A program made the position numbers and the translations under genes. From NCBI GenBank assembly GCA_018716005.1, contig DVKN01000195.1, positions 1-5,235 of the forward strand: a stretch of 5,235 nt of DNA, in the 5' to 3' direction. This document shows, one piece after another, positions 3,574 to 5,235 of the stretch. This DNA is from Candidatus Scatomorpha stercoravium. Its GTDB lineage: Bacteria; Bacillota; Clostridia; Oscillospirales; Oscillospiraceae. Numbering within the stretch: position 1 is the stretch's first letter; the number at the start of each line of letters is the position of its first letter. The notes below the pieces were generated by a model. It saw only the letters and a list, made by a program, of their open reading frames with translations, did not search any database and was not told the origin of the DNA.

Positions 3574-4692
3574 ATGGCTAGGAAGACTATCGTCGTAAAA
3601 ATCGGCACCAGCTCCCTCACGGAGAAGAGCGGCAGGCTGGATATCGCCCGGCTCCGGGCGCTCACGGCCCAGGTCGCGCGGCTGCGCGACGCGGGGCATC
3701 AGGTGATAATGGTGACCAGCGCGGCCATTGCGGCGGGGTATTCGCTCCTGGGCTACCGCGAGAGGCCGGTGTCCGTCCCCGCCAAGCAGGCGAGCGCCGC
3801 CGTGGGCCAGGGCCTCCTGATGGAGGAATACGCCCGCTGCCTCTCGGAGCACGGCTACGTCGCGGCGCAGATACTGCTCACGCGCGCGGACTTCTCCGAC
3901 CGCCGCCGCTACCACAACGCCTTCTCCGCCCTCGAGGTGCTGCTCAGCCGCGGCGCGGTGCCCATAATAAACGAGAACGACACGGTATCTATCGCCGAGC
4001 TCAAGCTGGGCGACAACGATATGCTCTCCGCCCAGGTGGCGGCCATGATGCACGCCGACCTCCTCTGCCTGCTCACGGACATGGACGGGCTCTATACCGC
4101 CGACCCGCGCACGAGGCCGGACGCGGAGCGCATACCCTATGTGGAGCGGGTGACGCCGGAGCTCGAGCGCCTCGCGACGGGCGCCGGCACGGCGAACGGC
4201 ACGGGCGGCATGGCCACGAAGCTCGAGGGCGCGAAGCTCGCCTCCGGCGCGGGCGTCGCGGTGGTGATATGCTCCTCGCGCGAGCCGGACGTGCTCGCGA
4301 AGGCCGTCGAGGGCACGGCGAGGGGGACGTATTTCAAGGCCGGCAGCGGGATGAAGACCCGCTTGCAGTGGATGGCCTTCTACGCGCCAACGCGCGGCAA
4401 CGTGTACATAGACTCCGGCGCGGCCGAGGCGCTGTGCGCCCGGGGCCGCAGCCTCCTGCCCGCCGGCGTGCGGGCCGTGGAGGGGGACTTCGCCGCCGGG
4501 GACGTGGTGAAGGTGTATAAGTCCGGCACGGACATCTGCCTGGGCCGGGGTACGGTGAACTATTCCGCCGCGGAGCTGCGGGAGATAATGGGCCTCACGT
4601 CGGCCGCGGCCGCCGCCCGCTATCCCGACCGCCCGGCGGAGGTTATACATCAGGACAACTACGCGCATATGGAACAGGAGGTAAGCGAATGA
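3574..4692 (+). CDS. proB: Glutamate 5-kinase
   Basis: ProB phosphorylates glutamate with ATP to gamma-glutamyl phosphate, the first and usually proline-inhibited step of proline synthesis. At 372 residues it is full length, with an amino acid kinase domain (about 5-255) and a C-terminal PUA domain (about 275-350). Visible motifs are VVKIGTSSLT (7-16, K9), VTSAAIAAG (47-55, S49), LLTRADFSDR (101-110), INENDTVSIAELKLGDND (132-149, D136 and N148), LLTDMDGLYTADPR (166-179) and GTGGMATK (209-216, K216). In the PUA part, IDSGAAEAL and GRSLLPAGV are typical. E. coli ProB has Gly after the catalytic Ser; here it is Ala50. The GGAGG at 3562-3566 lies 7 nt from the ATG. Its stop overlaps the proA start. 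The long minus-strand frame here is a shadow. Confidence 0.97.
   Translation: MARKTIVVKIGTSSLTEKSGRLDIARLRALTAQVARLRDAGHQVIMVTSAAIAAGYSLLGYRERPVSVPAKQASAAVGQGLLMEEYARCLSEHGYVAAQILLTRADFSDRRRYHNAFSALEVLLSRGAVPIINENDTVSIAELKLGDNDMLSAQVAAMMHADLLCLLTDMDGLYTADPRTRPDAERIPYVERVTPELERLATGAGTANGTGGMATKLEGAKLASGAGVAVVICSSREPDVLAKAVEGTARGTYFKAGSGMKTRLQWMAFYAPTRGNVYIDSGAAEALCARGRSLLPAGVRAVEGDFAAGDVVKVYKSGTDICLGRGTVNYSAAELREIMGLTSAAAAARYPDRPAEVIHQDNYAHMEQEVSE
4676..4692 (+). promoter_or_regulatory. proA ribosome site and ATGA overlap with proB
   Basis: AGGAGG (4676-4681) lies 7 nt before the proA ATG (4689-4691), within the last codons of proB. The proB TGA (4690-4692) overlaps that ATG as ATGA, the usual arrangement for translational coupling. 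It fixes the proA start and supports one proBA operon. Confidence 0.85.
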
Positions 4693-5235
4693 AGACCCTG
4701 CTTGAGAGCGCCGCCGCGGCCAAGGCCGCAGCCGCCGCCGTCGCACAGCTGACCACGGAAGAGAAGAACGCCGCCCTGCTCGCCATGGCGGACGCGCTGG
4801 AGGCGCGCTGCGCCGAGGTGCTCGCCGCGAACGGGGCCGATATGGCCCGCGAGAGGGCGAACGGCATGAGCGAGGATATGCTCGACCGCCTAATGCTCAA
4901 CGAAAAGCGCGTGGCCGATATGGCCCTCGGCCTGCGCCAGGTGGCGGAGCTGCCCGACCCCGTCGGCGAGGTCATGCGCGAGTGGACGCGGCCCAACGGC
5001 CTTCTGATAAAAAAGGTCCGCGTGCCCATGGGCGTCATCGGCATAATCTACGAGGCCCGGCCCAACGTCACAGTGGACGCCGCCTCCCTCGCCTTCAAGG
5101 CCGGCAGCGCCATACTCCTGCGCGGCAGCGGCTCGGCCTATGAGAGCAACGCCGCGCTGGTCGCCGTCATGCGCTCCGCGCTCGAGGGCTGCGGCATAAC
5201 GCCGGACGCGGTCTGCCTTGTTGAGGAGCGCGGCC
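4689..5235 (+). CDS. proA: Gamma-glutamyl phosphate reductase, 5' part only
   Basis: ProA reduces gamma-glutamyl phosphate with NADPH to glutamate 5-semialdehyde, the step after ProB. It is thought to take the labile intermediate directly from ProB. The first 182 residues are present out of a usual length of about 415; the window ends before the catalytic cysteine. Family landmarks are the helical N-terminus with an Ala-rich run (about 8-18), TTEEKNAALLAMADALE (22-38), the conserved VRVPMGVIGIIYEARPNVTVDAA (split as VRVPMGVIGIIYE and ARPNVTVDAA, about 110-132) and AFKAGSAILLRGSGSAYESN (135-154), the nucleotide-binding part of the aldehyde dehydrogenase fold. ATG 4689 overlaps the proB stop and has a strong ribosome site. 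The frame stays open to the window end. Confidence 0.96.
   Translation, partial: MKTLLESAAAAKAAAAAVAQLTTEEKNAALLAMADALEARCAEVLAANGADMARERANGMSEDMLDRLMLNEKRVADMALGLRQVAELPDPVGEVMREWTRPNGLLIKKVRVPMGVIGIIYEARPNVTVDAASLAFKAGSAILLRGSGSAYESNAALVAVMRSALEGCGITPDAVCLVEERG

Noticed and set aside
3544..4746. 400-codon open frame on the minus strand
   Set aside because: Antisense shadow of proB, very rich in Arg, Gly and Ala, without recognisable motifs.

Overview
The window looks like chromosomal DNA from a GC-rich, spore-forming member of the Clostridia. An Oscillospirales-type gut bacterium is my best guess. The reasons are a germination protease gene (gpr, found only in endospore formers), GC-rich codon third positions with unusually frequent ATA (Ile) codons, and intergenic palindromic repeats of a kind I associate with that group. 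The taxonomic guess is inference; the spore-former call is firm.

Layout: (1) 1-771, minus strand: gpr, the protease that degrades small acid-soluble spore proteins, cut by the window edge close to its C-terminus. (2) 772-951: a divergent intergenic region with a good sigma-A promoter for rpsT and a candidate forespore (sigma-G type) promoter for gpr. (3) 952-1215, plus strand: rpsT (ribosomal protein S20), followed by a terminator and a run of further hairpins to about 1350. (4) 1393-2424: a roughly 1-kb island with no convincing gene, bounded by 65-bp inverted repeats that match at 64 of 65 positions. Inside are six copies of a 26-bp hairpin unit (three in each orientation, with compensating base changes in the stem), other palindromes, a 52-bp direct repeat, and one perfect-consensus promoter pointing left. 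(5) 2452-3471, minus strand: a cytoplasmic type I L-asparaginase. (6) 3472-3573: overlapping divergent promoters for the asparaginase gene and proB. (7) 3574-5235, plus strand: proB and proA, overlapping by ATGA. They encode the first two enzymes of proline synthesis from glutamate, and proA is cut by the window edge.

The protein-coding genes are ordinary and well conserved. The island at 1393-2424 is the part that known genes do not explain. It is built as a nested inverted arrangement (terminal repeat, hairpin A, 15-bp box, hairpin B, hairpin C, then D, E, box, F, terminal repeat in mirror order). It may be a non-autonomous mobile element or a landing site for REP/MITE-like repeats. Whether it makes a functional RNA from its strong internal promoter is open. 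No transposase, CRISPR array, tRNA or rRNA is visible.
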